Origin: Agroathelia rolfsii
Lineage: Eukaryota > Basidiomycota > Agaricomycetes > Amylocorticiales > Amylocorticiaceae
Assembly: GCA_018343915.1 (NCBI GenBank)
Contig: JABRWF010000005.1
Location: 4,065,001-4,129,000 of the forward strand
Direction: 5' to 3'
Length of the DNA: 64,000 bases
This document shows, one piece after another, positions 24,200 to 38,847 of the stretch. A model generated the notes under the pieces. It was not told the origin of the DNA and did not search any database. It saw only the letters and a list, made by a program, of their open reading frames with translations. Position 1 is the first letter of the stretch, and the number at the start of each line of letters is the position of its first letter. Position numbers and translations under genes: made by a program.

Positions 24200-25415
24200 A
24201 TGGAACCTCTAGCGGAGATTGCAACCATTGAGATTGGTGAATCCGGCGTACATTTGGCTTATTCCGACTCGGGCGTACCGGCAGATCCAGGCTACGTCAC
24301 GATTTTTGCCGTACATGGAACGGGTTTCTCAAGGGGTAAATGATTCTGGACGAGCTGTCTGTAGTACACAGAAATAACTATGAATATTCGTACAGCTATA
24401 TTTAACAAAGTATCTTCCATCGCACCCAAGGCAGGATTACGTATCGTATCCATCGCGCGGCGCAACTATCCCGGATCGTCGATGTACACTGAGGAAGAAC
24501 GGAAGGTTATCGCAAGCGGAACTGATAAGCAGAAACGAGCTCTGCTGGACACGTTAGGCCGGGAACTGGCTACATTCTATTTTTTGTTTATACAGAAGTA
24601 CAACATCTCTTCTATTTCACAGGATGGCAAGGCAGGAGGAGTGGCACTTCTTGGCTGGTCCTCAGGATGTACACCCATGCTGGCGGCAATTTCCCAGATC
24701 GAGTATTTGCCTGAAGATGCACGTACGCAGTTGGCATCTTGTGTGAGAATGGTCATTCTCCAAGGTTAATATCCCCACTTCTCTTTCATCCCGGGTGTTA
24801 ACCGTTTTTATTAGATGCAGCACCTCACACTCTTGGTTTACCAGCACCTACAACATCCTGGACGCCCCTTGTCGACACTACCATCCCAGAAATGGACCGT
24901 TTATCAGCATTTACCTTTTGGGGAACGTCTTACTTCACCCATGGAGACCTCTCCACACGTTCGGAGTCTGCACTTTCTTTATATTTACCGAGTACTTCCC
25001 GCGTACCAAGCATATACAGCATGCCCCAAGAAGTCATTATACCCGCATCGTTCGCAATGGTGGACAGACCACTCGTTCTCAGCTGCAGCTCTCATTTGGG
25101 TGCCACGTTTCGTAATGCGATATTTAGTGAAAAGGTGAGGAGGGGGGTGTTACCCCATATGAAGGCGTGGCTTGTCGTTGGCGATCGTACAATGTGGACG
25201 GGTGTAGCCGGAATGTGGGCGGTACAAGATGAAGATAAGCAACATGGCGGTGGGTTCATCGAATGCAGACTAATCCCGGGTGTAAACCACTTTGTGAGTG
25301 CTCTTTAATTATTTGGATTTTTCTTCGGTTTAATCGATGATGGTGCCAGATGCAATGGGACGAACCGGATATGGTGATTCAGGCTTACTTAGATTGTATA
25401 AACAGCAGACCATGA
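24200..25415 (+). CDS. Alpha/beta hydrolase-fold protein
   Basis: Putative esterase/lipase-like hydrolase; substrate unknown. The start is ATG at 24200 (MEPLAEIATIEIGESG). Exons at about 24200-24335, 24396-24764, 24815-25293 and 25350-25415 join in frame. The protein has the oxyanion-hole motif FAVHGTGFS near residue 40, the nucleophile elbow LLGWSSGCT (GxSxG with Ser central) near residue 140, a candidate acid in VVGDRTMW, and a candidate catalytic His in PGVNHF next to the last intron. The length of about 350 aa fits fungal alpha/beta hydrolase-1 proteins. No signal peptide is visible, so it is probably cytosolic. It is convergent with CFT1, whose stop lies about 380 bp away. Confidence 0.85.
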
Positions 25416-25796
25416 GTTTTTCTTGAAGAATAAAACATTGGCATCTGGGTCATGTTAGTGTGGGATTGATAAATTGATACGAGCTCTTGATGCCTAGAAT
25501 TTCGAGCCATGGGCTTGACTCTAACGGTAAGACGCGCATATAGTCACCCGCGCGTAGCACACGGTCGAAAGCTCGGTTTGATCATGTAATATTATGCCCT
25601 ATGAAAACTAAGCAACTATTGCACCATGATCTCTCCCATAACCTGAGACTGGTGCACTGGATATTCATTTTTTCGAAGATACAGTTTTCCAAATGCCGAT
25701 AAATCATTGGCAATAGGTCTGCCATACATGTGAATCGTGTGGATCTCACATTAATTATACAAGATACATCAAGATAGGTCACAGTTATGACTACGT
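25416..25796. other. Convergent intergenic region
   Basis: 3' untranslated regions of the hydrolase (plus) and CFT1 (minus). Only a short non-conserved frame is present. A GC-rich tRNA-like stretch at 25510-25590 does not fold as a tRNA by eye. Confidence 0.4.
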
Positions 25797-28700
25797 TTAC
25801 CAAGGCGTATCAACCAAAGTATCCCAATCTTTAAGTATCGCCGCCCTTTCCGTACCGATTTGTCGGGTCATCTCATCTTGCCGGGAGATCGGCAGTGCCT
25901 CGAAAGTAGATAGGAGCCCTCCATCCAGAATACCTTTAGATAGTGGCTTTGATACATAGTCATTTCTTACAATGCTGCATGCAAATGATTCGGTTCAAGC
26001 CTGTAAGAGTGAAGAATTAAGGATGAACCCACCGGTTAGCTTTGGGATTCAACCCAGCTATATGCTGCACATTCCTCGTCAGCTGACCTTGCAAAAGCTG
26101 GAATCTCTTCGCGGTATCCTCATCTATGGGGGTTAGCGTACTGATAGACCCATCAACAGCGCCTATGAGTAAAGGACGATGAGCAAAGTCTTCCAGAAAA
26201 ACTTAACAAGGGAAACACCAACCAAATATAAATTTAGACAGGACAGCATCATCCGCAAGTCTTCTCGCAATGACAAGTCGCGATGTTTGCTCTATTTGAC
26301 AATGGAATTCGTTATTGCATAGGAGACGTTGACCATTCTTCGACTCGGGAGCTAACGATTTCAAAAATTAGATGATTAAGAGGGGTAATGATGAGATCAA
26401 CGACATTGTCTCACCTCCCGGATTATATTCATACAGTCTCAGCACACCTTCATCGTCTCCAGTGAGAATGTTCATTCCTTCATCGTCAAAAAAGAAGTCG
26501 GCCATCGTGACGTTGATCTGATAAACGTCTCTGCTCAGTATGACAAGCTTGAATGGATCCTCCTGTAAAAATATGTAAGTGGCGAGTTGAAAACAAAGAC
26601 ATGCGCCAACAACGTACTTGGAAGGCGACGAAGAGAACACTTTTGACAGCGTCACCGATCAAGATCAGATTTTTTAGAGAACGCAGAGAATGAATGTATA
26701 CGCCGGCATCTAAGAATGCAACGCCTACTAGTCTTTCATCATTGTCAAAGGCTCGGACAAAGACCTATTAACAATTAAAAACGAGAAAAGAAAAACGAGG
26801 GCTAGTAGTAGAATACCTTTTGACCCATGGAAGACACAAGATAACCGTTAATTCCGCAAAGTGCAGTTACTGGATTTTTTGACTCATCCCGGACCCTTAG
26901 TTTCAGTTTCCATTGGCGTCGCATGAAGATACTAGGATCGGGAACGACCTCGACAAGCTCGAAAATGTATGTCTATGGAAAGCACAACTTTAACTCAAAC
27001 AATTTTTGAGATGAACAGCTGAGTTACTACTTACGACACCTTTGACTGCCAAATCCTCACCACGATTGATAGATGTACCCACGGCAATAAATTCTTTGTA
27101 TCCAGCCTCGACGCTGCTTGTTTCCAGCATAACGCTATCGATGCAGTTGACAAACTCATTTGGCGAAAACTCATACCTATCACTTGTCAATGGAAGAGCA
27201 AAACACAAGGGAAATATACATAATTTACCCGTGAACGACAGTCCAAGTATCGGGACTGATGAGTTCAAGTGTCGAACACTCGGCTCTGGGGTCCGAAACA
27301 TTTGGAGCTTTGAAGGCGACCAGTATTAGGTTTAATGCTAGTTTACGGGAAGTGTGAATAAACAGCTCACCGTCCGGCTCCCAAATGCGATTGTTGTCTT
27401 CGTCATACGACGTAAACTTGTTATATACGATAGATGCTGCGACAATCGTAGACGTTGTAGCATCATATCTGACATGTGTATATGCACGACCAAGTGGGAT
27501 GTGTCGCATGGGCAGTGGTAAAGTCAAATCGATATCTGGTATCCACGATGCAAGGCTTGGCCCCTGATGACAAAGAAATAAGAACGCTATGAAAGCCTAG
27601 TCGTCGGCAGCACCTACCTCGTCAGAGTATAGCAGAAATTCAGACTTGGACTCCCACAAGGACGACGCCGTGAAAGAATATACAACCGTATGTCCAGAGG
27701 GAATCACACGTACACCACCCTTGTCCGTCGCCACAATCCAGCTTGGTCGATCTCCCGTCAAGAATACGCCAGATAGGCAGGTTCCAGGAGCGGGCGACGT
27801 GATGAAAGGAATAAGCATATGCGAAATCCGTTTTTGTTCTGCCAGAATTGTCTTTTCAATCTCCTCTTGCTTCTGCACGTTGAATGCTCGAGAAAACACG
27901 CGATTGAACGCTATTGGAAGCCAGGCGGTTCGTTTGGACGATTCTGGAGGCTTCTCAGAAGAGGGAAACGCTTCGTAGATGGCTAGTTGGCCGGAGCGAA
28001 GGTAGACCTAATTAATATCGATGATCTTTAGTAAATTATCATCACACGGTGGGTGCAAATATGCCATACCAATAGATATGGCCGTGGAGAAGATTGCCCC
28101 AGAGAAGTGAGCAAGATTTGGTCAATTTCCAATGGGTCTGGTTTACGAGATGCATCTGGTGCATGAGAAACGGAAGGTGCGGGGCCATCGAATGAATCGG
28201 GAACAACATTGTGCAAAGTTGAAAATAAAGGTGACGAGAATACAAGAGTTAATTTCGGCAATGACCATATCTAAATAGATAAGTAATTAGACTAACAAAG
28301 CTGTCATTAAATAATATCCTCGGCTGACCTCTAGGATGCCCTGGGGGCGAACAAGTATTAGCCATTGGGTGCGTTTAGTGGATGACATGACCGATGGCAA
28401 TGTCGATGTGGCAGAATTATCATCATCCTTGGTTTTTGCTTCGAACAAACCGCTGGTGTCAGTAAAGAAACATCCGGTAATATACCTGGATGCCTAGTGG
28501 TTGGTGAGCATTTCCCTTACGATCCTATGACGTAAAAAAGGACAGACCTTTTCACCCATTGGTGACATGTCCTTGCGCCTGATCCGGCCATGTTCAGTAG
28601 CAATGAACAAGCCAATAGTCTCATCTTCGCGTATAACTAAGAGGAATGGATCGCATATGCTACATGCCTTTATCTTGGCACGATTGATGTTACTATCCAT

Positions 28701-31544
28701 GTCTTTGAGCATTTGTCGCTCGGTGCCGTCTAAGAGCATAGTGAGGCCTCACACAAGATGTTGAAAAGAAAAGAAAAAACTAACCAGCTTCAAGGACACG
28801 AAGCGTGTTTATCATAACATGCAAGATGGCCGTCCTTTGAAAGAAGGGCCCAGCACCAATAGTTAAGCCTGGTATGCGATTGGTAATCGTAATATCCCCT
28901 TTAATTGAGCGAGATGCAATCTACATAAAACGAAAGAATTCATATAAAAGGAGGCCTCGGTAGAATTCAAATGCACGCACGCGAGAGAGACCAGGCGAAG
29001 GTGTAGCATCTGTGCTGAAAATAACCGTATCGTTTTCAGTCTGGTAAGGGTTAACGGTTTTCTCATACGAGACACCATTAACTTTGACAGATTGGCGAAT
29101 AGGCATGGACCACACTCCCCGAGCGCCACCAATAGCGTGGAGTTTGCGCTTGGTATGAATTGGAAGATCCCGCTTCAGGTTTTTTCAGACACAAGACCGT
29201 TATTATTGCACACAAAGATCCTACCTGGAAGAGCGTGAATCCAGCCAAGGATCCAGAACCCGTCGCAGCAACCAACTCAGGTGCAGTACGCTCCTGTGAC
29301 AATACTCATTACCAATTGAATTCGATGCAAAAATAGAGAAGCCTACCCCAAATCGACTTATGGAAAACGTCAAGTCCATGATAGGGCCATACCCAGGTAT
29401 GGTATCACTCAGAGAAAGGTGGATGACACTCCGCGTGACAGATTGTCCAGCCGCATCCGCTATAATACCAGTCATCTGCTCGGATGTCCGTATAGAAGGG
29501 CCATAGATATCTTCGCATAAACAGTCAAGGGCTGGGATATGGGGAAAGCATCTAGCTTCACTCGCCTTCATCGTCACTAAGATCCATAGTATTAGATATC
29601 GAAGCGTCAACCACTGCAGCAGGGCTGGGCTCAGAAACTTGAGAAGTTTCCACCTTCTCCTGTACTCGTGCAGTCCGGAGGAGAACGGAAGGTCCAGATA
29701 GACTGCCCACAAATAGATGATCTGCACCAACTTTGCGCACGGTTGATGGGATGGTGGTACGAGCAAGCGAGGCGCCCATGTTCAGTTTAGACACATTCTT
29801 CCCGTCCGCTACAATTTCAACCGGGTATACGGAGCCGTCTTTGAGAAAAACAAAGAACTTGTTGTCATCTACAAATACGGAGAAGGACCCTTCAAGCTCC
29901 AGGTCCCTAGAAAGGTCCTCTCCATGTACTGGAAGAAATGTCATATCGCTAATGCGAGTTGGCCAACCGTTGACGGGAAGAGCTACCTTACGTGCGGCTT
30001 GGTCGACATAAATCAAAGCGTTGCTTGAGACAATGATGACGCCGCCCAAAGCCGCGTCGCAGGGAAGCAGATACATAGAATCGTATGGCAAACCCTCCGC
30101 GTATGTTATAACATGATAGCTTTGCATTACAAGGTCTAGGGTAAAAATGATTAGCTTGGAAGTGTCCTTGTATTCTTTCAAGCGGCTGTATAATGCGGTT
30201 ATGCAAACGGATATAAACTGCAGAAAGACCATGAACAACACACCCCGTCCACGTCTGTTCATGCTGAAACAACATGGCAATAGTTGGGCTATTGAAGCCT
30301 GGGAGGAATACAAAGTCAAGGACGTTTTGAATTCTTTTGTCGACGTCGGTAGCCAGATCTAAAATGAAACTCGGAGAGTATGGCACATTCCTAGAGTAGA
30401 TGAGTACATATTACCAAGGGACTCGATCGTCAACACCTACCGAGCTTGATATTGGTCCTGGTCCATAACGTCCAAGTCCGCTTGCGTTTGATAAAACGGA
30501 AGAATAGCTATTGAATCCTTGGGCAAGGAGAGTGCAGCACAGCGAGAGGAAGGTTCAACCTGTAGCTTAGTACGAAAGAGTGATGCTTCCATAACCATCT
30601 GTATGTTTTCAAAAAGATAAATTGCACATTGGGAAACAAACTACAATAGTCCATACCAGCTGGGGGGCGCGTTCGTAGGTGTGGATAGACACAGTGATTA
30701 GGTCATGTGCCGCTTCTGACCATTCCAAAAGCGCAATCTTCAAGGGAAGAGGTATGAGACGAAATAGACGCAAGCCACTGTGTCAAGTATTTACCTTGGC
30801 ATCCTTGAAAGACAACAACAGACGATCCAATTTGTCTGCCAATGAGGCAACTGTTTTGATAGCATCCATACCGGTAACAGCTCCATGTAAATGGTGTTCG
30901 CGCACAAGGTACAGTCGAGTTACAGTGGGTGGGCGTGATAGTGTAGTCGACTACACGAAGAAAATTCGTATCAGCCTTATGCCATTGAATTTGCATGAGA
31001 TAGCCAGAGCATTGTAGCATATCGGATCCTCAAGGAGAAGAGAAACACCATATCGGAAGCGACTAAGATGGCACCTTGCATGTATCACTCTGAAGAATCG
31101 AATGCATTCCATCGAGGGAGCCACCAGAGGTGCGTCTCAAGTAGACCAGTTTATGATCACGGTCGCGCAATGCACAAAAATATGGATATATTCTTTAATT
31201 ACCTTTACACCACCCATAGTTACATAGCCTTCCAGATGCTCATCCATCTCAACCTCTCCTTCAATAGCTTCCGTGCCCTTCCGAACCTTCTCGTTGCGTT
31301 CCCTTGCAGCATCGACCTCTTCAGAAGGAGGAGGAGCAGGCTCTTCTCGGACTTCAAAAATCCTCAAGAGATTTGAACGAGCAACAACGAGATTGCACAA
31401 GACGACGGTTTTGGAGTCTGATCGTATTGCAGAGGAGGAGCTGGCTTCCGTGGTAGCATTGCTCAGGCATGCTGGGGTCAGGCTGAGGCTTGTTACATGT
31501 TCCACACCACTGGGCGGAAGGAGCTCCGTGCGTAGGGCATGCAT
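25797..31544 (-). CDS. CFT1: Cleavage and polyadenylation specificity factor subunit 1 (CPSF160/Cft1)
   Basis: Nuclear scaffold of the mRNA 3'-end cleavage and polyadenylation complex, built from beta-propellers. The start at 31544 gives MHALRTELLPPSGVEHV, like the CPSF1 N-terminus, followed by a first propeller with an acidic insert (EEVDAARERNEK). Typical segments are FLPGFNSPTIAMLFQHEQTW, DTSKLIIFTLDLV, GLPYDSMYLLPCDAALGGVI and VSSNALIYVDQAARKVALPV. They match the CPSF1 order [32 protein letters not shown]. The C-terminal CPSF-A region has LCGINGYLVSSMGQKVFVRA, DPFKLVILSRDVYQINVTM and FDDEGMNILTGDDEGVLRLY. The last exon ends DGGLLSTFEALPISRQ and then TERAAILKDWDTL, like the CPSF1 C-terminus. 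More than 15 short introns interrupt it. DDB1 and SF3B3 share the fold, but these segments fit CPSF1 best. Confidence 0.9.
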
Positions 31545-32024
31545 TAAAAAGTCCTGATGTTGGTTATAATTGCTCTACGGTGAGACAGGCAGCCCGCAAG
31601 AGTATTATGAGAACTACAGTATGGTGCTTGGAATGATTCAACTGAAGGAAACGACGACTGCCAGTGCAGTCGCGGTGCAAATGGAGTAAGCAAGCTTATG
31701 TAATGCGCGCGTCCACAAGCGCGCTCATTGGCGGCGCGTAACTTGGACGCGTTCTCTATCTGTTCATCAATTAATGCCTTGGATCGCACGCCACCATTGA
31801 CAGTGCACCAGTACTCGTGGCCAACGCATTCTTGTCTCCAGATCTTGGACGTGCTTGTATCGTTTCGCCGGAGAACTCAAGTCCCGGCCTCTAATAGTGA
31901 CTGCAATTTCTTGTCAAGTCAGTGGGTCAAATCAGGACTTGTCCACCAAAAACCCGACTCATTTGCAGCGAACCATCACAGCTAGAATCCTGTACATACG
32001 CGTAGAAATCGTATACGAGCCGAG
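31545..32024. promoter_or_regulatory. Divergent promoter region between CFT1 and RECQ1
   Basis: A 480-bp region between two divergently read start codons. It must contain the promoters of both genes. Frames inside are short and unconserved. A GC-rich patch near 31705-31750 (GCGCGC-containing) is the only conspicuous feature. No defined binding site can be assigned. Confidence 0.5.
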
Positions 32025-35373
<3,349 letters not shown>

Positions 35374-35705
35374 AAGAGCAAGGGTTATAATATGCCCGAG
35401 CCCAAGGTCTATGGTTAGGTGCGCGTGAAAATGATAGTATTGATAGTATACATATGATGATGGATGAATGGGTTACAAACATGCATGCTATATGGGTGTT
35501 TGGTATAAATGATGATGTGATGGGAATGAATAAGTAGATGATATGTAGATGATGTGTAATGAAATGCTGCAAATGTAAACCTATGGAAAGCTACTAATGC
35601 ATCGGAAGAAAAAGGAAGCGAATAAGTTATAGTCGAGAGCAAGGCTCGACTGCACATTAAATAAAAGCCGTCGCTGTCCATGTCCACACAGAAACCACAC
35701 AAATG
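35374..35705. other. Convergent intergenic region
   Basis: AT-rich 3' region between the RECQ1 stop and the stop of the minus-strand gene at 35706. ATGATG-rich runs near 35450-35560 are probably 3' UTR. No gene seen. Confidence 0.45.
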
Positions 35706-37439
35706 TCATGGAATCGCAGAAATGATGTTGTCGCCCGGCCTGCGCTTCAGCGCAGAGCGTAAGGGCTTTTTCGGTATCAGCCTATGGCACATATCGATCT
35801 GGACACCGTACTCATTCTGCCATCCCTCTCCGTAATCGGGGTAGGAGGCAAGGTCCGGGGGATAAAACTCTCCAGGAATGGGAGGCTTGTATCCGCCTGT
35901 GTTGGTCCATAATTGATCACTGATGGCGAATGCAATTGCACGCATGAGTATGAGTTTAATGGGAAACTATTAAACCTTAGGCTTAAAAATGCTATCACTC
36001 ACCCACGGCGATTGAACCAGCCCTTTCGGCGCTGATGAGACAGGATGGGCGAAGGGCAGATCATGTTCTCGTCCCAGTGTACGCTTCGCTTCGTACTCAT
36101 GCTGCTCGTCGTCGTCGCGGTAGCGCCCGAGAGTGTGTGCATATTCGTGTTAGTCGCCAGCCGGCTTTGGGGCGAGGTCGATCGGGCCCTGGAATGGTGG
36201 TGTGGTTCCTGGATGGGCGTTGGGCCCGGGCGTTCAGGTCTGTAATGTAAGTGTGTTTGCGCTGCCGGATGATGGGAAGGGGGCGTAGGGAGTGGTCTCG
36301 AAGCCGAGACTGATGACCTTCTTTCCACGGCAATAGGGCCAGTGGAGGCATCGTGCATGTGGCCGCGGCTATTATAGCCTCGTGTCGTTGATGGCATATA
36401 CCCGGCGGGAATCTCGCGTTCATACGGTTGCGAGTCCAGGCCGGGAGGGTAAGGTTCGCTCTGGTGATAGCTCTTGTAGATTCGGTCAGCAGCGACCGCG
36501 AGCGAATCTTTGCGCCCGCGATATTGGGCTGAGTACTGTTTTGATTGTGGCTGGGGCTTGCGCTCGAGGAAGGCGTGTGGATGCCTGTGAATGTATGCGG
36601 AGTCATCTGTGGGTGTTGTGCTGACATCGCTGTCGGTTTCTGGTAGGAATATGTTGGTCAGATGAACATGTGTAATAATGTTGGCGTCACTTACGAGACA
36701 TGGTCTCATCGAAGTTAACATCGTAAATGTCCCCGCCTCTGGCGGAGACAGAGCTTTGGAGCTGTGTTAGAGTCGGGATTTCCAGTGGGAACGAATCGTC
36801 AGTAGCTGCATCGGTTACGATGCTGGCGTTATCGGAGTGATCATCGTTATATGCGTCGAAGCTGTGAACGCTTCCGTTGTCAGCGCAAACAGACGCGAGA
36901 GAAGGTCGGTTTCTCAAGCCATGAGATTCCTCCCAGTGCTTGGAGTATTCGTGAGCGGCGTTTCCTCTACCAGCCTCGAATGGAAGATCAGACTTTGAGT
37001 CCGAATGAATGGAGCTCTCGTAGATGAAACGGCCATCGTCGGGCGAGTGGTAAATGCCATAGCTCTTGGTTGCTCGGGATTTATGATGTTGATGAGAGGA
37101 TGCCCGAGCGGCGTAAGTCGGAACAAAATGGGAAGGGATTAGAGACCATCGCTTCTTGCTGTGACCATGGTGGCCGTAGGCCTCCTGTGTGGGGCCGGCG
37201 GTGTGGCGGGATGACCACTCTTGCGCACGGTGGGCGCTGTCGCCCTTGGAGGACTGGGATGAACTGTTGTGCGTCCTGAAGACGCGCACACCGAGCATTT
37301 CTGTCTCGGTCTCCTAAAAAAAAATTGGGGTTCAATATCAGCAAAATAGCTTGCAGCACGATGAGTGACAAATACTTGCCTCAGTGGAGTCGTGCGAAGA
37401 AATAGTAATATCGTTGGACGAGTTGAGGATAGCAATCAT
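35706..37439 (-). CDS. Hypothetical disordered protein with a conserved-looking C-terminus
   Basis: Not recognised. Four exons are proposed: 37380-37439 (MIAILNSSNDITISSHDSTE), about 36702-37311, about 36000-36690 and about 35706-35950. The first two introns are supported by frame. The first uses a GC donor (GCAAGT) in phase 0 and a T-rich TTTTTTTAG acceptor, giving STE then ETETEMLGVRVFRTH. Most of the ~520 residues are Ser, His, Pro and Tyr-rich and probably unstructured. The last 110 residues look more constrained: TKRSVHWDENMICPSPI, GWFNRRGDQLWTNTGGYKPP, GEGWQNEYGVQIDMCHRLIP and a basic SALKRRPG. This Trp- and Pro-rich end could be a small folded domain or an interaction module. No signal peptide or membrane segment is seen. 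Confidence 0.7.
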
Positions 37440-38847
37440 CTCGGTCGTTTATAACATAAAGCAGCTCGTAGAGCATCGAAAGCGGATTGGCAAAGCCATT
37501 GCTCAGGTATGAGGCAGGCATGGTGTACAGGGACATGCGTATCACACGAGTGGCGGAGCAAGCGTCACGATCTCCTCGAGGCATCAGGATAAACTGCGAG
37601 GAAGACAGTAGAGGGCCAGACAGGTGCATCGGCGAGGAGAGAAAAGCAGTTTAACGCATTAACGGCTAGTCCGTCGCCTTGAACAATGCATGTCGTGGCC
37701 AATATGCATGTGCTTAAGTTGCCAGTGGAGAAAGTGAGCGTGCTCAGGGTGGTATCACACCGCCATGGAATAGTTAGATGGTCCGGCCAAGATAGCTATG
37801 AGGATAAATGATCACAGCAGCCTGAATTAACAGGTTAATTACGAGAAAAATATTGCAACTATAAGCGAGATGGGCGTGTCTGATGATACCGCCCAACTGA
37901 AGCGGCGTTGGCCCAATAGCTGCCAATTATCGGCTTTTCCGTGCGCATCCAATCGGAAGTAAATGCGGCAGCCTCACCGGGCCGAATTGCCGAGACACCC
38001 GATTAGGCAATTCGTGGCATACTCATTTTAGACAGTGGCGTCAATCTTGTCCCTTGGTGGAGACCACTTCAGGGGCCCAACGTGCACTACACCTTGCAAA
38101 AGCAAAGGGCAGACAGGCGCTCAATGTGACAACAGATAGAAATCGCATTGCTACTATCATTACAAGGTTCACGTTCATCTACTTTGCAGCTTAGAGTTGG
38201 CTCTGCAGCAGCTGCGAACAATCATGCGCGTCATTGGCCCTCGATGAGCGAAATGAGGGGCCAGCATGGTGGGAATGACAAGCTGCAAATTTGAAACCTG
38301 TCAGTTAATATGGACATGGCTTCCTATTTGCACTGAGAACTTGGGCTTCAGGTTGATGAATGTCACGTAGAGGAAGCTAGTTTGACAATGAGTTGAGTCC
38401 TTACTGCCATGAAAAGAGTCAGGTAGTACTCACCCAGGTATGATCGTATGTCTTCTATGCGTGTCTGAGGTATGGATGACAGAGTTAGAGGCAAATAAAC
38501 CGCAATGTTGGGCCAGTCGATGATGATGACTTACGGACAATCCGAGGGCCTTGGATGCTAAAACGGCAGTTAGCGCAAAGATAAGATCGGGTAAAAATAA
38601 ACTGGATTACTTGAACGGCATATTACATGTACTAGAGATAACAGTCAGACACGGTGGTGGAAGAAGAATAGCAAGATGAATGCACCATGGCCGATACCAA
38701 TGCCAAGGACATGAATCATGAATCATGACGATACGGTCTGCGTCAGAGTGGCTGAGAAAGAGGCATATTTGAATCTCCGCTTGAATCTACCGCGTGTCTG
38801 TGGCGAGAGTGCGACAGCGTCGAAAAAGCAACTCTGCTTAGCTCACA
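37440..38847. promoter_or_regulatory. Divergent promoter region upstream of BRR2
   Basis: 1.4 kb between divergent start codons. Possible leader introns for BRR2 occur at 38420-38830, where GT..AG-like borders appear, but nothing can be fixed. A minus-strand frame at 37381-37629 is only an alternative reading of the first exon of the gene ending at 35706. No protein-coding gene is supported. Confidence 0.45.

Noticed and set aside
25510..25590. tRNA-like GC-rich stretch before the CFT1 stop
   Set aside because: A GGTTTGATC box resembles a B box, but no acceptor stem or anticodon arm can be paired around it.
31068..31376. 102-codon plus-strand frame over the CFT1 5' exons
   Set aside because: It is the reverse-strand shadow of the CPSF1 N-terminal exon and lacks independent coding features.
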